Assembly: GCA_963575745.1 (NCBI GenBank)
Contig: CAUYUJ010003980.1
Span: 255,143-319,142, forward strand
From: Prorocentrum cordatum
Lineage: Eukaryota; Sar; Dinophyceae; Prorocentrales; Prorocentraceae
Reading direction: 5' to 3'
DNA: 64,000 bases
The position numbers and the translations under genes are program-made. Within the stretch, counting starts at the first letter, position 1. Every line of letters starts with the position of its first letter. A model generated the notes under the pieces. The model was given only the letters and a program-made list of their open reading frames with translations. It did not search any database and had not been told where the DNA came from. This document shows, piece by piece, positions 42,301-53,000 of the stretch.

Positions 42301-44250
42301 GGGCCGTCCTGGGGCGTCTTGGGGGTGTCTTGCCCGTCTTGGGCGTTTCTTGGGCCGTTTTGGGCGCCTCGACCCCGAAAGCTCATTAGGGCCAGGGTTG
42401 GCGCGCCTCGCCCCTCCCCTGGAAATCCTCCCTTCAAGTCGTCGCCCCACCAAATAACGTACATCCCTCGTTCCTCGCTCTTTCCTTCACCTGGGACGGC
42501 ACGGGAACGGAAAGAGCGCTGCAGGAACTTGCCCGAGGTGGCTCATGGCACCCTTCGCTCTTGAGAGCCTTGGTGCGAAGAGCTTGTTATTTCGCCGCTC
42601 TCCGTCGGGATCCCTGGTGACTTTTACGTTGCCGCTCGCTCTTGGGAGTCTTTGTGTGACGAGTTTTGTTACGTCACTGCGCTCTGGGGAGCCTTGGTGT
42701 TCCGAGCATGTTGCGTCGCCGCTCGCCGATGGGAGCCATGGTGTTCTTGAGCGTTTCTTGGGCCTCGTCGGGTTTTTTGAACCCTTTGGGGGCCTTTTTG
42801 GGGCAATGTTGGGCCGTCTTGCAACCCTTTTGGGCCATCTTGGGGCGTCTTGGAGGCCATTGGCCGTCTTGGGGCTCTCTTGAGGGCCTCTTGGGGCCCT
42901 CTTGGGGGCCTCTTTGGAGCCTCTTGGGCTCTCTGGGGCCGTCTTGGGGTCCTCTTGGGCCGTCTTGGGGCCCTCTTGGGCCGTTTTGGGCCCGTCTGGG
43001 GCTGACTTGGAGCCCGCTTAGACTGGTTTCGGGCCCTTTCGGGCGCCTTTTGGGCCGTCTCGGGGCGATATTTGGAGCCTCTTGGGCCGTGGGCCGTTCT
43101 TGGCCCGAGAAGGCGAGAACCCGAAAAACTTACAAAAACCATAGAAAATTAATACTGTTTGCCTGATTTGGCCATTTTGGGAAGCTTCTTGGAAGCCTGT
43201 CGGCCGTCTCGGAAGCCTTTTGGACGGTCTTGAAGCCATCAGAGGCCAGGTTGGAACGCTCTTGGACGGCCTTGGGGTCTCTTGAAGCGCTCTTGGGCCG
43301 TCCTGGAGCCCTCTTGGACTCCTCTTGGGCCCTTCTTGGGCCGTCCGTCTTGGAGCCCTATTGGTGTTCAGGCTTCGGTACGATCGACGTGACAAAATCT
43401 AGCAACCGACCTTGCGAAAATCCGTAAATATTGAATTTCCGGGACTTCCTGGGGGTCCTTTTGGGGCTCTTTTGGTCCGTTTTCAAACCCTTTTGGACCG
43501 TCCCGAACCCTCTTGGGCCGTCTTGGCGGGCTTGGGCCGCCTTGGGGCCCTCTGGGGGGGTCTTCCTGGGTCCTCTCGGGGACTCCTGTGGCCCTCTTGG
43601 GGCTCTTTTGGGAACGCTTTGGGGCCCTGAGGGGCCTCTCTTGGCCCGTCATTGGGCTCTCTTGGGCCGTCTTGATGCCCACGTGGGCCGTGTTGGGAGC
43701 CTCTGACGCCGTCGTGGCGGTGTTTGGGGCCCCTGGGTCGTTTTGGACGCTGTGAGAACCAAAGGAGCGAGTTTGCTAAACATATGCGACTTCCGTAAGG
43801 AATGAGACGAGATTAGCCTCTTGGAAGTCCCTTTGGGGGGCCTCTTGGGGCGTCTTGGGGTCCTCTTAGGCTGCATTGAAGCCATCTTGGGCCCTCTTGG
43901 AGCGTTCTAGGGCCGTCTCTGGGCCCTCCTGGACGCTTTTGGGGCTGTATTGGGCCGTCTTGGGGGCCTCTTAGGCGCTCCGGGGGCTATCTTGGGCATT
44001 CTCGGGCCGAACATTGCCGAAATTATGGCCAATAGGCCTGGGCTGGCACGGGAACGGAAAGAGCGCTCCAGCAACCTGCCCGGGAGGGCTCATGGCACCC
44101 GTCGTTTTCGGGAGCCTTGGTGGTAAGAGTTTGTGACGTCACCGCTCGCTTTTGGGAACCTAGGTGTTCCGAGAAATTTACGTTGCCGCTCGCTCTTGGG
44201 AACCTTGACGTTGAGATGTGTGTGTGTGTGTGTGTCACCGTTTGTTCTTG
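39330..44250. repeat. CTTGGG composite repeat field, first half
   Basis: Built from three modules. The bulk is CTTGGGGCC words alternating 10 and 11 bases apart (GTCTTGGGGCC, CTCTTGGGCC). A 42-43 bp sub-repeat (GGGAGCCTTGGTGT ... TTGCGTCACCGC) appears at 39990-40220, 40360-40530, 41660-41875, 42560-42730 and 44090-44240. A C-rich/ACGTCA module (CTCGCCCCTCCCCTGGA ... GCTCTTTCC) appears at 41560-41640 and 42405-42490. A junction of the form CCGAAAAAC-N-T-N-CAAAAACC precedes several arrays. All frames are open because of composition. No genes. Confidence 0.85.
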
Positions 44251-44265
44251 GGCGCCTTCATCCTC

Positions 44266-44734
44266 CTCCGCCCCCTCCTCCTCCGCCTCCCCCCCCATCC
44301 TCCTTTCCCTCCTCCTCCGCCTCCTCCTCCTCCTCCTCCTCCTCCTCCCTCCTCCTCCTCCTCCTCCCCCTCCTCCTCCTCCTCCTCCTCCTCTTCCTCC
44401 CTCCCCCCCCTCCTCCCCCCTCCCCTCCTCCTCCTCCTCCTCCTCCTCCTCCTCCTCCTCCTCCTCCTCCTCCTCCTCCTCCTCCTCCTCCTCCTCCTCC
44501 TCCGCCTCCTCCTCCTCCTCCTCCTCCTCCTCCTATCCTCCCTCCTCATCTACCTCCCTCCTCCTTCCGCCTCGCCCTCGTTCCTCATTCCTCGTTCCTC
44601 GTTCCTCGTTCTCGTTCCTCGTCCTCGTTCCTCTTCCTCGTTTTCCTCGTTCCTCGTTCCTCCTCCTCCTCCTCCTCCTCTCCTGCTCCTCCTCCTCCTC
44701 CTCCTCCTCCTCCTCCCCTCCTCCTCCTCCTCCT

Positions 44735-44766
<32 letters not shown>

Positions 44767-44888
44767 TCCTCCTCCTCCTCCTCCTCCTCCTCCTCCTCCT
44801 CCTCCTCCTCCTCCTCCTCCTCCTCCTCCTCCCCTCCTCCTCCTCCTCCTCCTCTCCTCCTCCTCCTCCTCCTTCTCCTCCTCCTCCT
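44266..44888. repeat. (CCT)n microsatellite block, about 620 bp
   Basis: CTCCTCCTC array with CTCGTTC interruptions near 44577-44660. Poly-Pro, poly-Ser, poly-Leu, poly-Glu and poly-Arg frames are artefacts. Confidence 0.95.
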
Positions 44889-45296
44889 GGCAGCGGGGCC
44901 CCGGAGACCCCGAGTCCGGGGGATCTCCGGCGCTCGGCGCGCGGCGCGGGCCCTTTCCCGCGGGCCGCCGCCCGCCGCGTGCGCGCCGCGAACGCGGCGG
45001 AGAGGTTGGGCACCGCCTCCTCGCACACCCGGTCGGTGCCAGACCGCCCAGAAGGTCTGGGAGGCTCGGTCCCCGGCCGGATAGCCGCCCTGCTCCTCCA
45101 GTTCGGGCGGCACTTCGGGCGCCTGCCGTCGTCAGCTCGAGGCGCCCGCAGCTGCCGCCTCGCGGCGGCCAGCGGCCAGCAGGGGAGCGCGAGGTGCCCG
45201 GTTGCCCAGCGTCGCCCGCTAGCGGCGCCGTGTTCGTAGCCGCGAGCCTTTCAGCTCTGCGTGTGCTTGTGTGCTTCTCCTTTTGGGCCTGTCCCC
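44889..45296. other. GC-rich unique stretch between CCT arrays
   Basis: Open in both directions with no recognised domain. It lies downstream, in sense, of the LINE C-terminal fragment and may be that element's 3' region or unrelated exon material. Confidence 0.3.
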
Positions 45297-45368
45297 CCCC
45301 CCCTCCTCCTCCTCGTCCTCCTCCTCCTCCTCCTCCTCCTCCTCCTCCTCCTCCTCCTCCTCCTCCTC
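45297..45368. repeat. (CCT)n microsatellite
   Basis: About 24 CCT units after a C9 run. On the minus strand it is a GGA array about 130 bases past the LINE stop codon. Confidence 0.95.
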
Positions 45369-45494
45369 GAGCGGCGAACACGGTCTGTGCCGCCCACGCG
45401 CGCTCTGACCACCTCCGCGGCCTTCAGCACCCGGAAGCCGACCACGACCATGTCCGGCAGCCGCAGCGGCGGCCCGGCGGCGCCGCCCAGCCGG

Positions 45495-47050
45495 CTAGCC
45501 GGCAAGCTCCGCCGCCAGCGCGGCGCGGGCCGCGAGCGCCGGCTCTTCGCCCAGCGCGGTCCGCAGCTGGCGCGCGGTGGCGCGGTGGAGAGCCACGCTC
45601 AGTTCGGCCCCCCAGCGCCGCGCCAGCGCGCTCGCGGCCGCCTCGGCCTCGGGGCCGTCGCCCAGGCCCTGCGCGCGGTCCCGCGCGAGCCAGCGCAGGT
45701 GGCGCAGGGCGGCCCTGCCCAGCCGCCCGGCCGTCTCGTGGGCGAGCGGCAGGACCGCCCAAGGCGCCCGGCGCTCAGGGTAGCGCCGGCGCTTGTCCGC
45801 CTCGCCCTCGGCGGCCACCGCGCCGTCGCTGTCCGCGGCCGCCGCCAGGGCGCGGACGCCCCCCGGAACGCTGTGCCGGACAGCGACGTCCGCCAGCATC
45901 CGGGGGCAGTCGCCCCGCTGGGCCTCGAGGTCCAGGAGCGCCTCCTCCTGGCGTTTGGCCTCCAGCGGCCCGCCGCAGGCGCCGCAAGGCCCGCCTGGCG
46001 GCGCGTCGGCGAAGCGCCAGCCAGAGGCCGGCCCGCCGTGCGCGGCCCGCTCGCGAGCGCGGCGGCCAGCCGAGGCGCAGCGCCAGCGCCAGCGGTCCCA
46101 GGCCGGGACCGGGACCTGTCGGGCCGTGCGGAAACCGCACTCCTGGTGAATGCGGCCCCACACGTCCTCGACATCCCGGCTGCGCGCCTTGATGCCGCCT
46201 CCGCAGGCGCAGCGGAAGGCGTGCCGTGCCTTGCGGCAGAGCGGCTCGCCGCAGGGCTGCCCCGCCCGGTCGCCAGTGCGCGAGCGGTTGCAGCAGCGGC
46301 TGCCCGCGGGCGCGCAGTCCTGGCCCAGGAGCGCCCTGGCGGTCGCGCGGTAGTCCGCGTCGTCCAGCCGCTGGCCCGGCCCGCCGTTCGCCAGCTGCCA
46401 GGCCCCCGCGTGCGGCCCCCCGCAGGAGCGGAGCTGCGCCCGTCCCTCAGCGCCCAGGGAGCTCAGCAAGGCTGTGTGGTTTTTTGAATCAAGCCTGTGC
46501 GTGAGTCTCCTCTGGACTTTTTCCTGGGGTTCTTGGGCGAGCTGCCGCCAGGGGGGCAGCGGCCCCTCCTCCGGGGCCGGCGGTGGCCCCGGCGCCAGGC
46601 CCTGCAGCAGCCCGGTCAGCGCCTCCCAGCAGGCTGCAGCGAGGGGCAGGCCGAAGGTCTCGAGGTCGGCCAGCTCCGCCAGCCCCGTGCGCTCTCGGAC
46701 GCCCGCCAGGCTCTGCGCCCAGGAGGCGGCCCAGGCGGCGGGCGCGAGCTCCTCCTGGCTGCGGAAGCCTCGGCCGCCCAGCCGGAGCGGCAGGCGGCAG
46801 TGCGCGCGCTGCTCGGGCGCCAGAGGGTCCAGCCGCGTCAGCTCCCGGTAGGCCTCGCGTCGTCGTAGGCCGCGGCCGCGCCCCAGGAGCAGGCCAGCGG
46901 GTTGGCCCGGAGCAGGTGCGTGAGCTTGCCCGTGCCGCAGTGCCGGAGGAGGATCCCCGCCGCCTGGGTCGCCGGGAGGTGCGGCGAGGCCCGAGTGCCG
47001 AGTGGGGAGTTGGGCCAGCTCTCCAGCAGCGCCGCCGCTCTCCTCCTCCT

Positions 47051-47080
<30 letters not shown>
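45495..47080 (-). pseudogene. C-terminal part of a LINE polyprotein (zinc-binding and restriction-like nuclease region)
   Basis: On the minus strand, 47080-46860 reads GILLRHCGTGKLTHLLRANP, a post-RT 'thumb' block. One frame change near 46860 then leads to a frame open down to the stop at 45495. It contains RLPLRLGGRGFRSQEELAP, the conserved GGxG block of LINE C-termini; a Cys/His cluster (CGEPLCRKARHAFRC); and DVAVRHSVP followed by EGEADKRRRY and PLAHETAGRLGRAAL. The Asp ... Glu-x-Asp-Lys spacing suggests a PD-(D/E)XK-type endonuclease as in site-specific LINEs, which is inference. The 5' end runs into a CCT array at 47037-47317, so everything before the thumb, including the RT core, is missing. 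Confidence 0.6.
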
Positions 47081-47081
<1 letters not shown>

Positions 47082-47317
47082 CTCCTCCTCCTCGGCCTCC
47101 TCCTCCTCCTCCTCCGCCTCCTCCTCCTCCTCCTCCTCCTCTTCCTCCTTTTCCTCCCCCTCCTCCTCCTCCTCTCCTCCCTCTCCTCCTCCTCCTCCTC
47201 CTCCTCCTCCTCCTCCCTCCTCCTCCTCCTCTTCCTCCTCCTCCTCCTCCTCCGCCTCCTCTCCTCCTCCTCCTCTCCTCCTCCTCCTCCTCCTCCTCCT
47301 CCCCCTCCTCCTCCTCT
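47037..47317. repeat. (CCT)n microsatellite, about 280 bp
   Basis: CTCCTCCTC array with scattered CTT and CCG variants. It overlaps the truncated 5' edge of the LINE fragment. Confidence 0.95.
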
Positions 47318-48434
47318 TCGGGCCCGCTAGGGAGCCTATTGGGGCCCTCTTGGGCTCTCTTAGGGCACTGGGGACTGGGCCCTCTTGGATCGTTTTGGGC
47401 CCGTTTGGGGCGCCTCTGGGGCCGTCTACTGAGGATCTTTGGGGCCTCTTGGGCCGTCTTGGGCCCGTTTGGGGGCCCTTTCGGATAGTTTGGGGCCACT
47501 TTGGGGCGCCTCTGGGGCCGTCATGGGACGATCTTTGGGGCCTCTTGGGCCACCTGGGGCGTTTCTGGGACGGAAAAGGGGAGAACCCGAAAAACCTACA
47601 GGAACCATAGGAAAATCAAAGTTTTTGGCCTCCCGAGGCCCTCTCGGGGGCCCTCTTGAGGGCCTCTGGAGCCGTCTCGAGACTCTCTTGGGCCGTCCAG
47701 CGGCCATCTGAAGCTCTCTTGGGGCCGTCTTGGGGCCCTCTTGGGCCGTCTTGGGGCTCTTGGGTCACTTCACCAGAAAAATACGAAGAAACGGGCCATG
47801 GGAGCCGCCCGGCAGCCGCTTCAGCTGGGCCGGGAGCCTTGGTGTGGTAGCCTTGGTGTTCAGAGATTGGTGTGGTAGCCTACGTCACCCCTCGCTCTTG
47901 GGAGCCTTGGTGTTCAGAGATTGTTGCGTTGCCGCCCGTTACTGAGCCTTGGCTGGGCCTTGGTGTCAGGAACTTGTTACGTCACCGCTCTCTGCAGGGA
48001 GCCTTGGTCTTATCAGCTTGTTTACGTCACCGTTCGCTCTTGGGAGCCTTGGTGTGAGGAGCTTTTTGCGTTACCGACCGCTCTTTATTTGGCGTCTCTG
48101 GGCCTTCTTGGGAGTCCTATTGGGGCCCTTTTGGAGCCCTTTTGGAGGCCTCTTGGGAACCTCTTGGGTGCCTCTGGGGGCTTCTTGGGGGGCTCTTTGG
48201 GCCTCCTGGGAGCTTCTTGGGGCGGAAGGCTAGACTTTTCGGTTCGTGGTCCCCCTCTTGGGGCCATCTTGGGGCCCTCTTGGGCCGTCTTGGGCGCCTC
48301 TTGGGCCGTCTTGGCGCCCTCTTGGGCCGTTTTGGAAGCCTCTGGGGAGCCTTTGGGGGCCGTCTTGGGGCGGTCTTTTCTGGGCCTCTTGGACCGTCTT
48401 CAACGCCGGCAACGCCGAAAAGCCGTGTATGCTA

Positions 48435-50843
48435 AAAATGCACCTTTCCCAATAGGAAACCAATGATGTTGGCCTCCTGGTGGCCTCGTGGGACGCCTCT
48501 TGGGGCTTCTTGGGGGGCTCTTGGGGCCTCCTGGGAGCGTCTTGGGGCGAAAGGCTAGACTTTTCGGTTCGTGGTCCCCCTCTTGGGGCCGTCTTGGGGC
48601 CCTCTTCGGCCGTCTTGGGCGCCTCTTGGGCCGCCTGGGAGCCCTCTTGGGCCGTTTTGAGGGCCTCTTGGGAGCCTCTTGGGCCGTCTTGGGGCGGTCT
48701 TGGGGGCTCTGTGGGCCGTCGTCAACGCCGTGAAAGCCGAAAAGCCGTATACGCAAAAAATGCACGTTCCCCGACGGAAAATCAATGACTTGGCCTCTTG
48801 GGGCCCTCTTGGGACGCCCCTTGGGCGCCTCTTGGGGGCCTCTTGGGGGCAAGACTCTTGGGCCGTCTTGGGCGGTCTTGGGCTCTCTTGGAGCGCTCTT
48901 GGGCCGTCTTGGGGGGGAGCCCGAAAAACATGCAAAAACCTCACGGAAAACCCGAAAACGGCAATTACCAACCCTGCGTCTCCGCCTCGCCCCTCCCCTG
49001 GACCCCTCCCTTAAAAGCTTCGCTCCAACAACGTCATCACTCATGCCTCGCTCTTTCCGTTACCTGGGCCGGCACGGAAACGGAAAGAGCGCTGCAGAAA
49101 CAGAAACCGAAATTACTCACACCACCGTTCGTACTGGGAGCCTTGGCGTTGAGAGCTTGTTACGTCACCCCTCGCTCTTGGGAGCCTTGGTGTTCAGAGA
49201 TTGTTGCGTTGCCGCCCGTTCCTGAGCCTTGGCTGGGCCTTGGTGTCAGGAACTTGTTGCGTCACCGCTCTCTGCAGGGAGCCTTGGTCTTATCAGCTTG
49301 TTTACGTCACCGTTCACTCTTGGGAGTCTTGGTGTGAGGAGCTTTTTGCGTTACCGATCGCTCTTTATTTGGCATCTCTGGGCCTTCTTGGGAGTCCTAT
49401 TGGGGCCCTTTTGGGGGCTTCTTGGGTGCCTCTTGGGGCCTCCTGGGAGCGTCTTGGGGCGAAAGGCTAGACTTTTCGGTTCGTAATCCCCCTCTTGGGG
49501 CCGTCTTGGGGCCCTCTTGGGGGCCCTCTTGGGCCGTCTTGGGAGCCTCTTGGGAGCCTCTTGGGCCGCCTTGGGGCGGTCTTGGGGGCCTCGTGGCCCG
49601 TCTTCAACGCCGTGAAAGCTGAAAAGCCGTGTATGCTAAAAATGCACCTTTCCCAATAGGAAACCAATGATGTTGGCCTCCTGGTGGCCTCGTGGGACGC
49701 CTCTTGGGGCTTCTTGGGGGGCTCTTGGGGCCTCCTGGGAGCGTCTTGGGGCGAAAGGCTAGACTTTTCGGTTCGTGGCCCCCCTCTTGGGGCCGTCTTG
49801 GGGCCCTCTTCGGCCGTCTTGGGCGCCTCTTGGGCCGCCTGGGAGCCCTCTTGGGCCGTTTTGAGGGCCTCTTGGGAGCCTCTTGGGCCGTCTTGGGGCG
49901 GTCTTGGGGGCTCTGTGGGCCGTCGTCAACGCCGTGAAAGCCGAAAAGCCGTATACGCAAAAAATGCACGTTCCCCGACGGAAAATCAATGACTTGGCCT
50001 CTTGGGGCCCTCTTGGGACGCCCCTTGGGCGCCTCTTGGGGGCCTCTTGGGGGCAAGACTCTTGGGCCGTCTTGGGCGGTCTTGGGCTCTCTTGGAGCGC
50101 TCTTGGGCCGTCTTGGGGGGGAGCCCGAAAAACATGCAAAAACCTCACGGAAAACCCGAAAACGGCAATTACCAACCCTGCGTCTCCGCCTCGCCCCTCC
50201 CCTGGACCCCTCCCTTAAAAGCTTCGCTCCAACAACGTCATCACTCATGCCTCGCTCTTTCCGTTACCTGGGCCGGCACGGAAACGGAAAGAGCGCTGCA
50301 GAAACAGAAACCGAAATTACTCACACCACCGTTCGTACTGGGAGCCTTGGCGTTGAGAGCTTGTTACGTCACCCCTCGCTCTTGGGAGCCTTGGTGTTCA
50401 GAGATTGTTGCGTTGCCGCCCGTTCCTGAGCCTTGGCTGGGCCTTGGTGTCAGGAACTTGTTACGTCACCGCTCTCTGCAGGGAGCCTTGGTCTTATCAG
50501 CTTGTTTACGTCACCGTTCACTCTTGGGAGTCTTGGTGTGAGAAGCTTTTTGCGTTACCGATCGCTCTTTATTTGGCATCTCTGGGCCTTCTTGGGAGTC
50601 CTATTGGGGCCCTTTTGGGGGCTTCTTGGGTGCCTCTTGGGGCCTCCTGGGAGCGTCTTGGGGCGAAAGGCTAGACTTTTCGGTTCGTGGTCCCCCTCTT
50701 GGGGCCGTCTTGGGGCCCTCTTGGGGGCCCTCTTGGGCCGTCTTGGGAGCCTCTTGGGAGCCTCTTGGGCCGCCTTGGGGCGGTCTTGGGGGCTTCGTGG
50801 CCCGTCTTCAACGCCGTGAAAGCTGAAAAGCCGTGTATGCTAA
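48435..50843. repeat. Recent tandem duplication, unit 1,204 bp
   Basis: 48435-49639 and 49639-50843 are almost identical over their whole length. The few differences include GTGGTCC/GTGGCCC near 48570/49774 and TTGTTGCG/TTGTTACG near 49255/50459. A partial third copy continues to about 51460, and a diverged relative lies upstream from about 47885. Confidence 0.95.
49050..49090. repeat. 12-bp inverted repeat, 17-base loop
   Basis: GCTCTTTCCGTT at 49050-49061 is exactly complementary to AACGGAAAGAGC at 49079-49090. The same hairpin recurs in the next tandem copy (about 50254-50294), in imperfect form at about 42478-42522, and only the right arm near 39964 and 44052. It joins the C-rich module to the 42-bp block. 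Confidence 0.8.
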
Positions 50844-51673
50844 AAATGCAACTTTCCCAATAGGAAACCAATGATGTTGGCCTCCTGGTGGCCTCTTGGG
50901 ACGCCTCTTGGGGGCATCTTGGGGCTTATTGGGGGGCTCTTGGGGCCTCCTGGGAGCATCTTGGGGCGAAAGGCTAGACTTTTCGATTCGTGGTCCCCCT
51001 CTTGGGGCCGTCTTGAGGCCTTCTTGGGCCGTCTTGGGAGCCTCTTGGGCCGTTTTGAGGGCATCTTGGGCCGTTTGGGGAGCCTCTTGGGAGCCTCTTG
51101 GGCTGTCTTGGGGCGGTCTTGGGCCGTCGTCAACGCCGTGAAAGCCGAAAAGCCGGATATGCTAAAAATGCACGTTCCCCGACGGAAAATCAATGACTTT
51201 GGCCTCTTGGGGCCCTCTTGGGACGCCCCTTGGGCGCCTCTTGGGGGCCTCTTGGGGGCAAGACTCTTGGGCCGTCTTGGGCGGTCTTGGGCTCTCTTGG
51301 AGCGCTCTTGGGCCGTCTTGGGGGGGAGCCCGAAAAACATGCAAAAACCTCACGAAAACCCGAACACGTCCATTACCAACCCTGCGTCTCCGCCTCGCCC
51401 CTCCGCTGGAACCCCTCCCTTAAGGGCTTCGCCCCAACACAACGTCATCACTCATACCTCGGTCTTTCCGTTATTCGGAAAAAAAATTCGGAACAAAAAA
51501 AACAACGAAACGGGCCATTAGACCATTGTGCCCGGGCCTCGCCCCTCCACTGGACCCCTCCCTAGAGGGCTTCGCCCCACCTCAACGTCATCACTCGTAC
51601 CTCGCTCTTTCCGTCACCTGGGGCTCCGGCTGCCTACCACCCCACCCCACCCCTTGTTGTTTCTCCCGGCTAA

Positions 51674-51866
51674 CGGATCGCGACGCTACGCGCGCTTTCC
51701 GTCACCTGGGTCCTACTCCCCCCTGTCATCTCTCCCGACTGACGGATCGCGACGCTACGCGCGCTTTCCGTCACCTGATCCCTGGTTCGCCACCCCCCCA
51801 CACTCCCCACTTGCTAGTTCACCCAACAAACGGATCGCGACGCTACGCGCGCTTTCCGTCACCTGG
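51674..51866. repeat. Three tandem copies, 35-base core, of a CGGATCGCGACGCTACGCG unit
   Basis: ACGGATCGCGACGCTACGCG followed by CGCTTTCCGTCACCTG is repeated three times with variable C-rich spacers. The last copy runs into GGACCGGCACGGGAACTGAAA, so the array looks like an expansion of the left arm of the CTCTTTCCGT hairpin module. Confidence 0.85.
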
Positions 51867-53000
51867 ACCGGCACGGGAACTGAAAGAGCACTGCAGGAAC
51901 TGGCCCGAGATGGCTTCTAGCACCCTTCCCTTTGAGGAGCCTGGGCGTGAAGAGCTTGTTGTGTCATCGCTCTCAGTTGGGAGCCCTGGTCTTCAGAGAC
52001 TTTTACGTTGCCGCTCGCTTTGGGGAGCCTTGCTGTTCAGAGCTCTTTACGTCACCGCGCTCTGGGGAGCCTTGGTGTTCAGAGCTCGTCACGTCACCGT
52101 TCGCTGTGGGTAGCCATGGTGTTCCTTGACGGCGTCTCCGGGGCTTCTTGGGAGTTTTTTGGGGGCCCTCTTGAAGGTTGTTTTGGGACTCTTGGGCCGT
52201 CGTGGGGCCAGCCCAGTCCCCACACCCAGGCAGCCCAGTCCCCACACTGCCGCTTCGGGCCCTCTTGGGAGCCTCTTGGGGCCATTTTGGTGCTCTCGTG
52301 ATGCCGTCTTGGGGCCCTCTTGGGCCGTCTTGGGGTCCTCGCGGGCTGTCTGGGGGGTCCCCTTGGACCGCTTTAGGCCCCTTTGGGGGGCCTCTGGGGC
52401 CATCTTGGGAAGATCTTTGGAGCCTCTTGGGCCGTCTGGGGCCTTTCTGGGCCCGAAAAGGCGAGAACCTCAAAAACATTGAAGAACCTTAGGAGATAAA
52501 AGGCAATGTTTTCGGCCTCCTGAGGCCCTCTCGGGAGCCCTCTTGAAGGTTGCTTTGGGACTTTGGGCCGTCGTGGGGCCAGCCCAGTCCCCACACCCAA
52601 GCAGCCAAGTCCCCACACCGCCTCTTCGGGCTCCTTTGGGGGTCTCTTGGGAGCCTCTTGGGGCCCTCTTGGGGCCACCTTGGGGCCAGCTTGGGTTTGG
52701 GGGCCCTCTTAGGCCGTGGGGGACCCCTTGGACCGTTTTTCGGCGCCTTTGGAGCGCCTCTGGGGCCGTCTTGGGAAACCTTCTCAAAAACCTGTGGAAA
52801 TCAATGTCGTGGGCCTCCTCAGGCCAAGTCGGGGGCCCTCTTGAGGGCCTCTGGAGCCGTCCTGAGGCTCTCTTGGACCGTCTGGAAGCCATCTGAAGCT
52901 CTCTTGGGACCCTCTTGGGGCCGTCTTGGGGCCCTCTGGCCGTTCAATCGGGGAAAAAAACAGGCCATGGGAGCCGCCATGGAGCCGCCTCACTGGAAAA

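Larger units (their letters stand above)
47325..53000. repeat. CTTGGG composite repeat field, second half
   Basis: Same modules as 39.3-44.2 kb. CTTGGGGCC arrays alternate with 42-43 bp sub-repeat blocks (about 47830-48075, 49130-49355, 50335-50560, 51935-52125) and C-rich/ACGTCA modules (48985-49070, 50190-50275, 51390-51475, 51535-51620). No genes. Long frames on both strands are a consequence of repeat composition. Confidence 0.85.

Noticed and set aside
44117-46192. 691-codon Pro/Ser/Arg-rich plus-strand frame
   Set aside because: Mostly translation of the CCT microsatellite and of the antisense of the LINE fragment.
45261-46487. 408-codon plus-strand frame
   Set aside because: Antisense shadow of the LINE C-terminal fragment, whose minus-strand motifs are recognisable.
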